A DNA stretch of 60,637 nucleotides from an uncultured Afifella sp. (lineage in GTDB: Bacteria; Pseudomonadota; Alphaproteobacteria; Rhizobiales; Afifellaceae), in assembly GCA_947259045.1 (NCBI GenBank), contig CAMYKZ010000026.1, forward strand, positions 1 through 60,637, given 5' to 3'. Both the position numbers and the translations under genes were made by a program. The notes below the pieces were generated by a model, which saw only the letters and a program-made list of their open reading frames with translations, was not told the origin of the DNA and did no database searches. Shown here piece by piece: positions 33,934 through 43,241 of the stretch; position 1 is the first letter of the stretch; each line of letters starts with the position of its first letter.

Positions 33934-35025
33934 TCAGAGGGCTTTCACGGTGACGGTGCCGAAGTCACCCTCGATCGCCGTGGTCGTCTTTGTATTTTCG
34001 TCATGGCCGATATCGAAGCGATGCAGCATGACGGTCATTGCCGAATGGTCCATCATAGCGTCATTCGCCATCGTGTCCTTGGCCATTGTATCTTTCGTTT
34101 CCATCATGGTGTCTTTTTTAGCCATTGCGTCCTTGGAGTCCATCATCGTGTCTTTGGCCATGGTATCGGCGGCCATGGTATCGGCGGCCATCGTGTCTTT
34201 GGCCATCTTGTCATCCATGGCCATCTTGTCATCCATGGCAGGGGCGTTGAGGCTCTTCAGGGTCATCGCGCCGACGACGCCATCGGCTCTCAGCCCGGCC
34301 TTGCTCTGATAGTCCATCACCGCCGATTTGACGTCGGCGTCGTACATCATGGCATTATCGCCCATCGCGTCAAGGCCGAGCCGCTTGCGCAGCAGGGTCA
34401 CGCGTTTGCCGCTGGCGCCGAGGCGAAGAACCCCGCCTTTCGGGATCATGGCGTGGTCCATCATGCCGTCTTCAGCCATGCTGTCTTTTGCCATATTGTC
34501 TTCAGCCATAGTGGCCTTGGCTTCCATCGCCTTGTTCTCCATGGCTTTCTTCTCCATGGAGTCGCTGGCCATCGTGTCATCCATCGCGTTGCCCAGCTTG
34601 ACAGTCGCCGTCAGGTAATTGTCCGGCTTTTCCGTCGGCGCAACCATGGCGAAGATGCGGATCTCCGGTGCTGCGGTCTTGACAGTGAACGTCAGGGACT
34701 TGCCCGGCGCCAGCAGGACCTTCGGCGGCCCGTCCGTGCCGTGAGCGACTGCGGCTCCGGCGCCGATACGTGCGGCAAGTTGCTTGGGATCACCGGTCAG
34801 AACCTGAACCTCGGCTTCCGGCGTGACATAATTGCCGTCGAAAATGGCGCTGTCGTTTTCCGTCCCGGCAACCAGGACGGGGGCGATCAGTTCCGTCTTC
34901 ATCGTGTTGGTGACAGTGACTTCATATGCGTGCACCATCTCTTCGGCGAAAGCCGCAGTCGATGCGGCCAGGAGAGACATGGCGCCGGCGCTAGCGAAAA
35001 GTATCGTTTTCATGGAGCTGTTCAT
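33934..35025 (-). CDS. Secreted spondin-domain protein with peptidoglycan-binding domain and Met-rich MXKDX repeats
   Basis: 363 residues. Residues 1-28 are a signal peptide. Residues about 32-145 are a spondin-N-like beta domain (YEVTVTNTMKTELIAPVLVA, PGKSLTFTV). Residues 147-192 are a first Met/Asp/Lys/Ala repeat block. Residues about 198-262 are a PG_binding_1 domain (GASGKRVTLLRKRLGL, VMDYQSKAGLRADGVVGAMT). Residues 264-327 are a second block of M-A-K-D-T/M-A-A-D pentamers (MXKDX type), and a short ordered tail follows. The start at 35025 follows AGGA and opens the signal peptide. The Met-rich blocks might bind copper or be extended linkers; this is inference. It is divergent from the two-component genes, which may control it. 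Confidence 0.85.
   Translation of the reverse strand: MNSSMKTILFASAGAMSLLAASTAAFAEEMVHAYEVTVTNTMKTELIAPVLVAGTENDSAIFDGNYVTPEAEVQVLTGDPKQLAARIGAGAAVAHGTDGPPKVLLAPGKSLTFTVKTAAPEIRIFAMVAPTEKPDNYLTATVKLGNAMDDTMASDSMEKKAMENKAMEAKATMAEDNMAKDSMAEDGMMDHAMIPKGGVLRLGASGKRVTLLRKRLGLDAMGDNAMMYDADVKSAVMDYQSKAGLRADGVVGAMTLKSLNAPAMDDKMAMDDKMAKDTMAADTMAADTMAKDTMMDSKDAMAKKDTMMETKDTMAKDTMANDAMMDHSAMTVMLHRFDIGHDENTKTTTAIEGDFGTVTVKAL
34156..34236. repeat. In-frame tandem DNA repeats coding the MXKDX block
   Basis: Two perfect 15-base units (34156-34170, 34171-34185), one diverged 15-base unit (34186-34200), then two perfect 18-base units (34201-34218, 34219-34236). All unit lengths are multiples of three, so copy-number change keeps the frame. 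Confidence 0.85.
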
Positions 35026-35275
35026 GGGAGTTGTCCTCGTCAATCATGCGGTTGCGTGCGCTGAAGGCGGCGGCTGGCTCGCCAACCGCCACCGTTCGCA
35101 GCAGAGGCTAGCTGCTGATTGTTTGGGCCAGGCCAGCATCCGGTTTGGAATTGGTTAGGAACCGACACGATGGCGTGAAGGCATCGTTATTTGAGTTGTG
35201 GCCGCAATGCTCTTAGGCAAGCATTGTCAAATGTATGGTAGACAATGAAATGCCGGAACAGTTGCGATCCAGGTT

Positions 35276-36022
35276 ATGACCGAGAGTGCAGAAACCGCTG
35301 TTGCCAAGCGTATCCTTGTCGCCGAGGACGACGACAATATCCGCAATCTGCTGGCGTCCTATCTGTCCGTCAGCGGTTACGAAATTGACGCCGTCGGCGA
35401 TGGAGACACGGCGCTGGATCGGCTGAATTCCTCAGATTATGTCATGGCCGTGCTCGATATCATGCTGCCGGGCACAGACGGCCTGGAAATCTGCCGCCAG
35501 GTGCGCGAGCGCTTCGACCTGCCGATCCTGCTTCTGACGGCGCTCGGCGAAGAACAGGACCGGATCGAGGGGTTTCAGACCGGCGCCGACGATTATGTCG
35601 TCAAACCGTTCAGCCCGCGCGAGCTTGTCGCCCGCGTCCAGGCGATCCTGCGCCGCACCGAAAGTCCGGCAGGTGCGCCGTTTGGCGGTGGCCGGGCACA
35701 GCCGGCGTCAAGCGCCTCCACCGACCATCCGATCCAGATCGACAAGGCCGGCAAATGTGCATTTCACGAAGGGGCCGCGCTCGGACTGACGCCGTCGGAA
35801 TTCAAAATCCTGGCGGCTCTGACGGCCCGCAAGGGGGTTGTCTATTCGCGCGACGAATTGCTCGATCTGCTTTATCCCGCCGGTGAGGCGGTGGTGCACA
35901 AGACCGTCGATTTTCATATTCACAATATCCGCAGCAAGCTTGGCGCCGGCGGTGCCGATCTGCTGGAGACGGTGCGCGGTTTCGGTTACCGGGTCAGGAA
36001 ACTGGATGGTTCGTCCCATTAA
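35276..36022 (+). CDS. OmpR/PhoB-family response regulator
   Basis: 248 residues. The receiver domain has the acidic pair in LVAEDDDNIRNLL, the phosphorylation site D61 (VMAVLDIMLPGTDG), LLTALGEEQDRIEGF and the conserved Lys in YVVKPFSPRELVARV. A roughly 35-residue linker rich in Gly/Ser/Ala leads to the winged-helix output domain (LTPSEFKILAAL, VVYSRDELLDLL, VDFHIHNIRSKLG, ETVRGFGYRV). It overlaps the following histidine kinase gene by 17 bases, so the pair is one transcript. It is divergent from the spondin/MXKDX protein gene, a plausible target. Confidence 0.95.
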   Translation: MTESAETAVAKRILVAEDDDNIRNLLASYLSVSGYEIDAVGDGDTALDRLNSSDYVMAVLDIMLPGTDGLEICRQVRERFDLPILLLTALGEEQDRIEGFQTGADDYVVKPFSPRELVARVQAILRRTESPAGAPFGGGRAQPASSASTDHPIQIDKAGKCAFHEGAALGLTPSEFKILAALTARKGVVYSRDELLDLLYPAGEAVVHKTVDFHIHNIRSKLGAGGADLLETVRGFGYRVRKLDGSSH

Positions 36023-37172
36023 GACCGCGCCCGACGGCAAGACGGAGAGCCGCACGAAAGCGGCATTCCCGGTTCTGTTCATCCAGCTGGTCGTGGCGAA
36101 TATCGTCGTCGCCGGGACTGTAACACTGCTGCTTTACCTGACGTTCGACAATCTGACGGAGGCCTATTTCCACCGCCTGATGGTGGAGTTCGACATCAGC
36201 CCGACGGAACTGAATTCCATGTTTGTCGACGATGTGGAGAAAAGCCTGTTGCTGGGGATCGGGCTTTCGCTCGCCGTCGGTCTTCTTCTCTCCTTTCTGC
36301 TGACAAAGGCCGTGCTGCGGCCGTTGACCAAGATGGCGCAGGCGACGGAGAAAATCGCCGCCGGCGACTATTCCGCGCGCGCGCCGGAGATGCGTGGCGA
36401 ACTGGGCACACTCGCCTGGCACTTCAATGCGATGGGCGGCACGCTGGAGCGCCAGGACAAGGCGCGGCGGCAGATGCTGCGGGATCTCTCCCACGAACTG
36501 CGGACGCCGCTGACCAATCTGAAAGGTTACATTGAGGGCCTGGAGGACGGAGTCTTTGAACTGGATCAGGCCGTGCTCAAGGTTCTGAACGACGAAGTGC
36601 AGGCGATCAACGGGCTGATCGACGATCTGGTGGTCCTGGGATCGGCGGAGGATATCGAAAGCGATCTCGTGCTTGAAGCAATTGATCTGAGGGCCGAACT
36701 GGAAAGCGTTCTGATGGCCCACAAACACGCCATTCTGGAGCGCAAACTGATTTTGAGGATCCGCACGAGCGGCCAGCCGGCGCCGGTCTGGGCGGATCGC
36801 CGGCGGATGCATCAGGTGCTCAACAATGCGGTCACCAACCTGATCCGATACACGCTACCCGCAGGTCAGGGCGGCGAGGCGGGCGATCGGACGGCCACAG
36901 TCACTATCATGATCGACTGGCCAGATGGGGGGCCGGTGCGGCTGTGTTTCGAAAATCCGTCAGAGCGCATTGCGCCAAACCAGCTTGAACTCCTGTTTGA
37001 CCGGTTCTACCGGGTTGATCCGTCCCGGTCTGGCAAGTCGCGCAATGCCGGGCTCGGCCTGGCGATCGTCAGGCGGCTGGTGCAGGCCCAGGGAGGCGAA
37101 ACCTGGGCGGAACAGGCCGATGGCCTTTTCAGGCTGTGGATCGCGCTCCGGCCGGCGGAGCGCCGCACGTGA
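36006..37172 (+). CDS. Sensor histidine kinase
   Basis: 388 residues. Two membrane helices (about 21-47 and 79-100) flank a short, roughly 30-residue periplasmic loop; then come HAMP (about 101-153) and HisKA with H163 (LRDLSHELRTPLTNLKGYIEG). The ATPase part has an N-box HQVLNNAVTNLIRYT and FDRFYRVDPSRSGKSRNAGLGLAIV. The usual G1 box DxGxGI is replaced by ENPSERIAP, so nucleotide binding may be altered. The start at 36006 (within the regulator gene) follows AGGAAACTGG. The small sensor loop suggests sensing in or near the membrane. Confidence 0.92.
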   Translation: MVRPIKTAPDGKTESRTKAAFPVLFIQLVVANIVVAGTVTLLLYLTFDNLTEAYFHRLMVEFDISPTELNSMFVDDVEKSLLLGIGLSLAVGLLLSFLLTKAVLRPLTKMAQATEKIAAGDYSARAPEMRGELGTLAWHFNAMGGTLERQDKARRQMLRDLSHELRTPLTNLKGYIEGLEDGVFELDQAVLKVLNDEVQAINGLIDDLVVLGSAEDIESDLVLEAIDLRAELESVLMAHKHAILERKLILRIRTSGQPAPVWADRRRMHQVLNNAVTNLIRYTLPAGQGGEAGDRTATVTIMIDWPDGGPVRLCFENPSERIAPNQLELLFDRFYRVDPSRSGKSRNAGLGLAIVRRLVQAQGGETWAEQADGLFRLWIALRPAERRT

Positions 37173-37177
37173 CCGTT

Positions 37178-38233
37178 CTATTCTGACAGGGCTAGTTCGG
37201 CGATCACCGGATAATGGTCGGAGCCGAGATAGGGCCCCCGCCGGACGTTTTCGGCATGAAAATGCCTGCCGATGAAGACATGATCGATCGGCAGAACCGG
37301 GTAGGGCATCGAAACGCCGGAGATCGACAATTTCGTCGGCCAGGAATGCAGGGCGCGGGTGATCCTTAGCATCGGCAGCGACCGGTCGAATTTCTTCATG
37401 GCGTATGACCACGGCGTCGAATTGAAATCGCCGGCCAGGATCGTTCTATCGGCATCGGTTGCGGAAATGATCTGCACGAGCTGCCGGAACTGGCTTTCCT
37501 GCCGGACATGGGGCAGCGGCCAGCCGAGATGGGTTGTCAGAACATTGATCGTCTGGCCGGCGTTGCCGGTCAGTTTTCCAATGTCGATCATGGCCCGGAT
37601 CAACCGTGTCCGGTTGGGATCCAGGCCAAGCCGCAGGCCGGCCCGTGACGGGCGCCTGATTTCCTGCCATGTGATCGGATGGCGCGACAGCAGCGCCAGA
37701 TCGCATATTCGCTCATTCATGCAATGCACCCGGTAGGGCATCAGATCGGCCAGGCCATCGACAATTTTGACCGCCTTGCCGGAGACTTCCTGCAGGACGA
37801 GCACATCGGGTTTTTCGTTTTCCAGAAAGCGCCGCAGGCGTTCGGCATTGGTATGGCGGAACGCCATATTGAATGTGACAAGTTTGAACCTGTGCGGGGT
37901 CTTCGCCGGCTCGACCGCCACCTGTGGCGCACGCCAGCCGGCATAAACCTCCGGCACGATGGCAAAGGCGTGCACAAACAGGGCTGTCATGGTGATGGCA
38001 GCGGTTGTTCGCGCCCTGATCAATAGCGCCAGAAGCGCCATAACCAGCCCGGGGGCAACGATGAAGATCCTGAAGTGGTTGACGGCGTCATAACCTGCGT
38101 CAACGGCTCCAAGCAGGCCGATCAATGTAACAATCATGAAAACGATTGCGCCAAGACCGAGGCTGACCCGGAACATGGTTGCAAACACGGTTTTCAGATT
38201 GAATTGACCTGACCAGATGTCAGATTGATTCAT
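37178..38233 (-). CDS. Endonuclease/exonuclease/phosphatase-family membrane protein
   Basis: 351 residues. Three N-terminal membrane helices (about 20-105) are followed by an EEP catalytic domain with all motifs: [61 protein letters not shown] and [12 protein letters not shown]. The catalytic domain is probably periplasmic. Its substrate could be a phosphodiester of lipid, sugar or nucleic acid; the sequence does not say. Its ATG overlaps the bpt stop (ATGA), so it is coupled to bpt. It converges on the histidine kinase gene, with 5 bases between. Confidence 0.88.
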   Translation of the reverse strand: MNQSDIWSGQFNLKTVFATMFRVSLGLGAIVFMIVTLIGLLGAVDAGYDAVNHFRIFIVAPGLVMALLALLIRARTTAAITMTALFVHAFAIVPEVYAGWRAPQVAVEPAKTPHRFKLVTFNMAFRHTNAERLRRFLENEKPDVLVLQEVSGKAVKIVDGLADLMPYRVHCMNERICDLALLSRHPITWQEIRRPSRAGLRLGLDPNRTRLIRAMIDIGKLTGNAGQTINVLTTHLGWPLPHVRQESQFRQLVQIISATDADRTILAGDFNSTPWSYAMKKFDRSLPMLRITRALHSWPTKLSISGVSMPYPVLPIDHVFIGRHFHAENVRRGPYLGSDHYPVIAELALSE

Positions 38234-38976
38234 TCGAAACGTATCCAGCCCTGCCCCGACAGCCGTTCCTGGGGAACGAAGCGCGCTTTATAGGCCATTT
38301 TCGGTGAATTTTCCACCCAGTATCCGAGATAGAGATAAGGCTTGCCCATCCGGCGGGCGCGGTCGATATGATCGAGGATCATAAAGGTGCCGAGCGAGCG
38401 GTCGGTTTCTTCCGGCGCAAAGAACGAATAGACCATCGACAGGCCGTCGGCGAGCACGTCCGTCAGCGCACAGGCGACGATGCCGCCGTCCGATGTTTCG
38501 GTAATGGCGCTGTCGGTGCCGCGGTGGCGATATTCGATCACCGATGTTTCCACATGGCTGTCTTCCACCATCAGGGCGTAATCCAGCACCGTCATCGACG
38601 CCATGCCGCCATCGCCGTGTCGGCTGTCGAGATAGGACCGGAACAGGCTGTACTGATCGCTGGTCGCTTCGCCGGCGCATTGGCGTCCGACCAGGTCGTC
38701 GTTGCGCCGCAGGATTCGCTTCATCGATCGCCCGGGTTTGAAATCGTCGACGCAGACGCGCACGGAGATGCAGGCTGCGCACTGTTCGCAGGCCGGCCGG
38801 TAGGCAATCGCCTGGCTGCGGCGGAAACCGCCCTGGGTCAAAAGATCGTTCAGCGCGCCGGCATGGGGGCCCGCCAGATGGGTGAACACCTTGCGTTCCT
38901 GCTTGCCGTCCAGATAGGGGCAGGGGCTCGGCGCTGTGAGATAGAATTGATGATTGTCTGCGACGGGCTTTGTCAT
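38230..38976 (-). CDS. bpt: Aspartate/glutamate leucyltransferase (Bpt)
   Basis: 248 residues of the bacterial arginyltransferase-like family. The N-terminal part has [43 protein letters not shown] (clustered Cys) and [14 protein letters not shown]. The C-terminal part has the GNAT-like [40 protein letters not shown]. Bpt attaches leucine to proteins starting with Asp or Glu, marking them for ClpS/ClpAP. The length is normal. It ends within the start of the EEP gene. In many relatives bpt is near parC and hemB, as here. Confidence 0.95.
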   Translation of the reverse strand: MTKPVADNHQFYLTAPSPCPYLDGKQERKVFTHLAGPHAGALNDLLTQGGFRRSQAIAYRPACEQCAACISVRVCVDDFKPGRSMKRILRRNDDLVGRQCAGEATSDQYSLFRSYLDSRHGDGGMASMTVLDYALMVEDSHVETSVIEYRHRGTDSAITETSDGGIVACALTDVLADGLSMVYSFFAPEETDRSLGTFMILDHIDRARRMGKPYLYLGYWVENSPKMAYKARFVPQERLSGQGWIRFE

Positions 38977-38994
38977 GGCGCGTTCCGACTCTGA

Positions 38995-40809
38995 TTACAG
39001 ACCATAATACCACGGCGCGAACAGCGTAAAGACCCCCCACAGCAATATGACGAGCGGTCCGCCGGCGACGAGATAGTCGCGGAACCGGTATCCGCCGGGC
39101 GCCATGACCAGCAGGTTGGTCTGATAGCCGATCGGTGTTGCGAATGACGCATTGGCTGCAAAGATAACGGCGATAATAAAAGGCTCCACGGGTGCATTGA
39201 TGGTAGCTGCAGCCGATATGGCAATCGGCGTGAACAGCACCGCAGTCGCATTATTCGACAACACATTGGTTAAGATAGCGATTAGAATATACAAGGAAGA
39301 CAGCAGGACGACCGGTCCGCCGGCCATGGTGAGTTCGACCAGAGTGTCGGCCAGAAACGCTGCGCCGCCGGTGATCTCCATCGCCGTCGCCATGGCGATG
39401 GACGCGCCGACCAGCATGAAGATGCGGCCATCGAAGGCGCGCCGGGCCTGGCGGATATTGAGGCAGCCTCCGGCGATCATCATCAGCGCGCTGCACAGGG
39501 CCGCCACGGTGATCGACAGAATGCCCAACGCCGACATGGCGACCATCCAGGCGAAAATCAGCAGCGCCTTTCGGCTGCCGCGACGGTCGGGCAGGGCGGC
39601 CAGCGAACGCTCCAGCAACAGAAGGTCGCGGCTTACCCGAAGTTTTTCGAACGCATCATCGACGCCTGCGACCAGCAGAACATCGCCCGGTTCCAGACGG
39701 ATATCATCAAACGTACCGCGTGGCATGCGGCCCCGCCGTTCGATGGCCGCAACATGGATGCCGGTTTCATATTCGATGCCCGTCGCACGGGGCGTGCGTC
39801 CGACAATGCGAGAGCCCGGTGCAACGATTGCTTCGGCGACCGACATCAGGCCGGTCGCCTTGTCGGTGGTATCCGATGCCAATGGTGCGATGATCCCAAG
39901 GTCCGCCAGTTCACGCCGGACGCCGCCAAAGACGATTCGGTCGCCGACCTGGAATATCAGTCCTTCAAATGGCGCATGCAGGGTTTTGCCGCCGCGCACG
40001 ACAAGACGGACCGTGACGTGTTTCAGACTTGGAAACAGGCCGGCGACCGACTGGGTACCGATCAGATGATGGCCTTCGGGAATGACAAGCTCGGCGATGA
40101 ACTGTTTGCCGCTTTCCTGGGTCTGGTCATCGGCCACCCTGTCGGCGAAAAGCCGCGGCACGAATACCAGCACATAGACAAGGCCGGCTGCCGCCATCAC
40201 CAGCCCGGGAATCGTGATGTCAAACATGCCGAGTTTCAATCCCGTTGTGCGGGCGGCAACATCGGCGACAAGCAGGTTGGTGGAAGAGCCGATCAGCGTT
40301 AGCGATCCGCCAAGAATGGTGGCGTAGTTCATTGCCATGAGGAACCGGGCACTGGCGATCCTGCGTTCGCGCGCAAGAGCAGCAAGAACAGGAATCAGCA
40401 GCACCACGACAGGGGTATTGTTCAGGACGGCGGAGAACAAAGCTGCGGCGACCAGAATAAGTGCGAACGAGATCCACAGGCCGCCGGGGCTGGTGCGCAG
40501 CAGAATCCGCGTCGCCGGGTCAAGCGCGCCTGTCTGGAACAGGGCCTGGCCGACAATGACCAGAGACAGGACAGCCGCCAGGGCCGGATTGGCGAAGCCG
40601 CCGAACAGATCGGCGAGTTCCAGAACCGGCTGGTGTCCTGCCATTTCCGGCGCCACGACAAAGACGACCACAAGTGCGACGAGCGTCGTGAGAGCGGTGA
40701 TTTCGACCGGAACCCGGTCGAGTGAAAACCCGATAATGGCCCCCGCGATGACCGCGAATGTGAGCCACATCTGCACGTTCATCATCAGGAACAGGGATTC
40801 GTCCTGCAT
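38995..40809 (-). CDS. SLC13/DASS-type permease with two TrkA-C domains
   Basis: 604 residues, with about 11-12 membrane helices in two halves separated by two RCK-C/TrkA-C domains (about 205-290 with RLVVRGGKTLHAPFEGLIFQVGDRIVFGG, and about 305-395 with GSRIVGRTPRATGIEYETGIHVAAI). Signature helices include ALFSAVLNNTPVVVLLIPVL and, in the second half, LSNNATAVLFTPIAIS and ANASFATPIGYQTNLLVMAPG. It is probably a sodium-coupled carboxylate or sulfate importer; the substrate is unknown. It lies 18 bases upstream of bpt on the same strand. Confidence 0.9.
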   Translation of the reverse strand: MQDESLFLMMNVQMWLTFAVIAGAIIGFSLDRVPVEITALTTLVALVVVFVVAPEMAGHQPVLELADLFGGFANPALAAVLSLVIVGQALFQTGALDPATRILLRTSPGGLWISFALILVAAALFSAVLNNTPVVVLLIPVLAALARERRIASARFLMAMNYATILGGSLTLIGSSTNLLVADVAARTTGLKLGMFDITIPGLVMAAAGLVYVLVFVPRLFADRVADDQTQESGKQFIAELVIPEGHHLIGTQSVAGLFPSLKHVTVRLVVRGGKTLHAPFEGLIFQVGDRIVFGGVRRELADLGIIAPLASDTTDKATGLMSVAEAIVAPGSRIVGRTPRATGIEYETGIHVAAIERRGRMPRGTFDDIRLEPGDVLLVAGVDDAFEKLRVSRDLLLLERSLAALPDRRGSRKALLIFAWMVAMSALGILSITVAALCSALMMIAGGCLNIRQARRAFDGRIFMLVGASIAMATAMEITGGAAFLADTLVELTMAGGPVVLLSSLYILIAILTNVLSNNATAVLFTPIAISAAATINAPVEPFIIAVIFAANASFATPIGYQTNLLVMAPGGYRFRDYLVAGGPLVILLWGVFTLFAPWYYGL

Positions 40810-41304
40810 AGGCGGAGCTTAGCCGGGCATGCAGGCGGCGACAATGCAGTTAGAAGTATAAATATGAGGCATGCGATGGTGCGTTTTCAGGCAGGTCCGG
40901 TTCCGCCATATCCGTTTCTTCCCGGAGTATCTCCAGTCGTAAAACTGCGGAATTTGCGGGATGAATCAAACGCCCGGCAACAGGAACAGGGCGACCTTTA
41001 TATCGCCCATATCGTCAGCAATAGTCCATATTGCGCCTGATTGTTGCAACGCGATTTCGGGTGCAGCTGGCGTATTGCAAGTTGTCGCAGGAGAGGGCGT
41101 GCAAAACGCACATGATGTTATTTGACCAACTCTGACAGGGAATTCAGGCAGTATGCCGTTTTACTGCATCAGGAGGACGTTTTGTTTGACGGGTATGGGG
41201 ATTGGTGTCTGGTGCAATACAAACTGCAAACAGAAAACAGCGGACGATTTGATAAAGCGGCAACATGAGGGGATTGGACCGGTAGCGTAACAGAGAGATC
41301 CGGT
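40810..41304. other. Intergenic stretch between the SLC13-type permease and the BA14K-tail protein genes
   Basis: 495 bases between two divergent genes. I see no convincing gene, RNA or repeat; only short frames (at most about 25 codons with a plausible start). Promoters for both neighbours should lie here but no clear consensus was found. Confidence 0.5.
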
Positions 41305-42591
41305 ATGGTAATGAAAAACAGGCCGATACGGGCAGCGCAGCCGAATAATGGCGCCCGCAGCCAGGCATTCGCTGACGAGGGGCCGGTTTATCCGGCCGCG
41401 GACGATGACATTTTCGAAGATCTGATCGCCGGTTTGACCGGTCGGCCCGAAACCGATGTCGGAAGTGCGCCGGTGCGCGCAAGGCGCCCGTCAATCGAGG
41501 GCAATCGTCTTGAAGAAACCGCCGCCAGAGGTATGGCGAGCAAACTGGCGCCAAATCAGAAGCCGCGGACGCGACGCCCGCGGCCGATGCATCGCAAACC
41601 GAAGGTCGAACAATCGCATTCTCCGGAAAAGCAGGTCAAGGCACGTGCCGGTATCGGTCGCAGATTGTTGTGGAGTCTTGGCGCCAACATCTCGATTGCC
41701 GCCGGTCTTTTGGCTGCATTCATCCTCGTTGAACCGCTGAACAATCTGCTGCCGAAATCCGTCGGCGGAATTGTCCCTGGAATATCGGCAGACACGAAGA
41801 CGGATGTCGGGAAATCGGGTGCTGAGCCCCTGAGCTCTCCGCCGCAGACAACAGCGGCAATCACGACCGTGTCAAAAAAACCGTTTGTTGCATCCGCTGC
41901 ACCGAAGGTCGTGCCACGGGCGGCCGGCAGTGAGCCTGATATCGCAGAAAAAGCACAATCGGCTGCTGCCGCAGGACACGGACCGGCACCTGATTTGCGC
42001 AAAACGGCTGTCCGCCAGGCCGCGTTCACCCGCGCCGCGTTCGCCATGCCCGCATCGCCGCTGCCTTCGACAGAAACAGTTGAAGTCCGTGCGGAAAAGC
42101 CGGCATTGCGGCAGATCGCCCAGGCGGATGAACCGACCGCCGGCGTATCCCGGCAACCGGTTGCGCCGTCCCTGTCGGAGGCACAGATTGAACGCTATCT
42201 CGACCGCGGAGCGGAACTGCTGGAGGCCGGCGACATTGTGGCTGCGCGTCTGCTGTTCATGCGTATTGCGGAGGCGGGTGACCGGCGCGGCGCGAAGGGG
42301 GTCGCCATGACGTATGATCCGAATGTCTATGCGCACCTTCCTGTAGCAGGTCTCAAGCCGGACCCCGAACAGGCGGCTTTCTGGTACGAAAAAGCCGGTG
42401 TGACGACGCCGATCGAAGCCCCCGGCAGTTTTGCAAAACCGCTGGTCGCCGGCGCGGCCCGTCCGGCGGAAGAGCCGGTAGCATCATCGGAGCGCAATGC
42501 CGCCTGCGCCAGAAAGTATAACAGCTTCGACCCAAGCACCGGGCTCTATTTGTCCTTCAGCGGGGTCAAGCGGCCATGCAAGCTGCCATAA
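41305..42591 (+). CDS. Membrane-anchored protein with Sel1-like region and BA14K-like C-terminus
   Basis: 428 residues. A basic, disordered cytoplasmic N-terminus (1-110) is followed by one membrane helix (about 115-140; SLGANISIAAGLLAAFILVEPL), a long Ala/Pro/Ser-rich extracytoplasmic linker (about 145-290), a Sel1/TPR-like pair (AQIERYLDRGAELLEAGDIVAARLLFMR; PDPEQAAFWYEKAG) and a final 28 residues with C-ARKYNSFDPSTGLYLSFSG ending in Cys. That last part has the same spacing as the BA14K motif at 27.7 kb. Related proteins in Hyphomicrobiales join a membrane anchor to a Sel1 segment. An envelope role is inferred. Confidence 0.78.
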   Translation: MVMKNRPIRAAQPNNGARSQAFADEGPVYPAADDDIFEDLIAGLTGRPETDVGSAPVRARRPSIEGNRLEETAARGMASKLAPNQKPRTRRPRPMHRKPKVEQSHSPEKQVKARAGIGRRLLWSLGANISIAAGLLAAFILVEPLNNLLPKSVGGIVPGISADTKTDVGKSGAEPLSSPPQTTAAITTVSKKPFVASAAPKVVPRAAGSEPDIAEKAQSAAAAGHGPAPDLRKTAVRQAAFTRAAFAMPASPLPSTETVEVRAEKPALRQIAQADEPTAGVSRQPVAPSLSEAQIERYLDRGAELLEAGDIVAARLLFMRIAEAGDRRGAKGVAMTYDPNVYAHLPVAGLKPDPEQAAFWYEKAGVTTPIEAPGSFAKPLVAGAARPAEEPVASSERNAACARKYNSFDPSTGLYLSFSGVKRPCKLP

Positions 42592-42668
42592 GGCCTGTGA
42601 TCGGAGGTCAGATGCCTCCAATATGGATCCGGGCAAGCCTCGTGGTTACTGGTTGAGCAGTTTGGGCT

Positions 42669-42688
42669 GCGGCGGTTCGGACCGCCGC
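42669..42688. other. Perfect GC hairpin in an intergenic gap
   Basis: GCGGCGGT-tcgg-ACCGCCGC, an 8-bp stem with a 4-base loop, 78 bases after the BA14K-tail gene. It has no T-tract. It could be a terminator-like or mRNA-end hairpin, or a REP-type element. Confidence 0.4.
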
Positions 42689-42780
42689 GCTTGCGAAACA
42701 ATAAGGCCGCACGTCCGCCGATGGCAGCCTGCTGAACACCTGAGCTTCCGCGTCATCATGCCCATGGGCGGCATGGCAAT

Positions 42781-43176
42781 TCAGGCAGGACGCCCGAAAA
42801 AACAGACATAATTGTCAGGATCTTTGATCGAGAACCCTCTTAGGCCGTCTTCGGTATTGCCCAGCCGCTGATGAAACTCGACGTGACTGGCCTGAATTTC
42901 CCGGGCGAGCGCATCAGGATCCTGCACATGAATGAATGCGTCCCACGGTGCCCATTCATGCATTTGATGATTAGGGGACGGTGGAACTTCATCGCCCACA
43001 TTCTTGACCATGATCTGCGCTAACCCGCGACCGACAATGGCAAAGAACGGATCCTGGCCGGGCGATGTGAAACGGCATTCAAATCCAAGTTTTTGCGTGT
43101 AATGGCCAATGGATGCCGCCACATTCGCCACGATGAAAAACGGCGTACAGGGACCGAACGCATTTTGGTTTTTCAT
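42781..43176 (-). CDS. VOC (glyoxalase/bleomycin-resistance fold) protein
   Basis: 131 residues with a single VOC module pair: CTPFFIVANVAASIGHYTQKLGFECRF, DPFFAIVGRGLAQIMVK, APWDAFIHVQDPDALAREIQ and GLRGFSIKDPDNYVCFFGR. Metal ligands are likely His/Glu/Asp positions within these strands but cannot be assigned with certainty. The reaction is unknown. It is a stand-alone gene. Confidence 0.82.
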   Translation of the reverse strand: MKNQNAFGPCTPFFIVANVAASIGHYTQKLGFECRFTSPGQDPFFAIVGRGLAQIMVKNVGDEVPPSPNHQMHEWAPWDAFIHVQDPDALAREIQASHVEFHQRLGNTEDGLRGFSIKDPDNYVCFFGRPA

Positions 43177-43241
43177 TCAACCTGCCTCAGCTTCGTTGCA
43201 TTGACCGCGTTCACCATTCAGTGGTGCAGGTTATTCACAGT

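Noticed and set aside
34156..34236. CRISPR-like repeats
   Set aside because: The units are adjacent 15- and 18-base coding repeats without spacers, inside the MXKDX protein gene.
33562..35064. A 500-codon plus-strand frame with repeated His/Val/Phe
   Set aside because: It is the antisense reading of the MXKDX repeats; the minus-strand frame has a signal peptide, SD, domains and a terminator.
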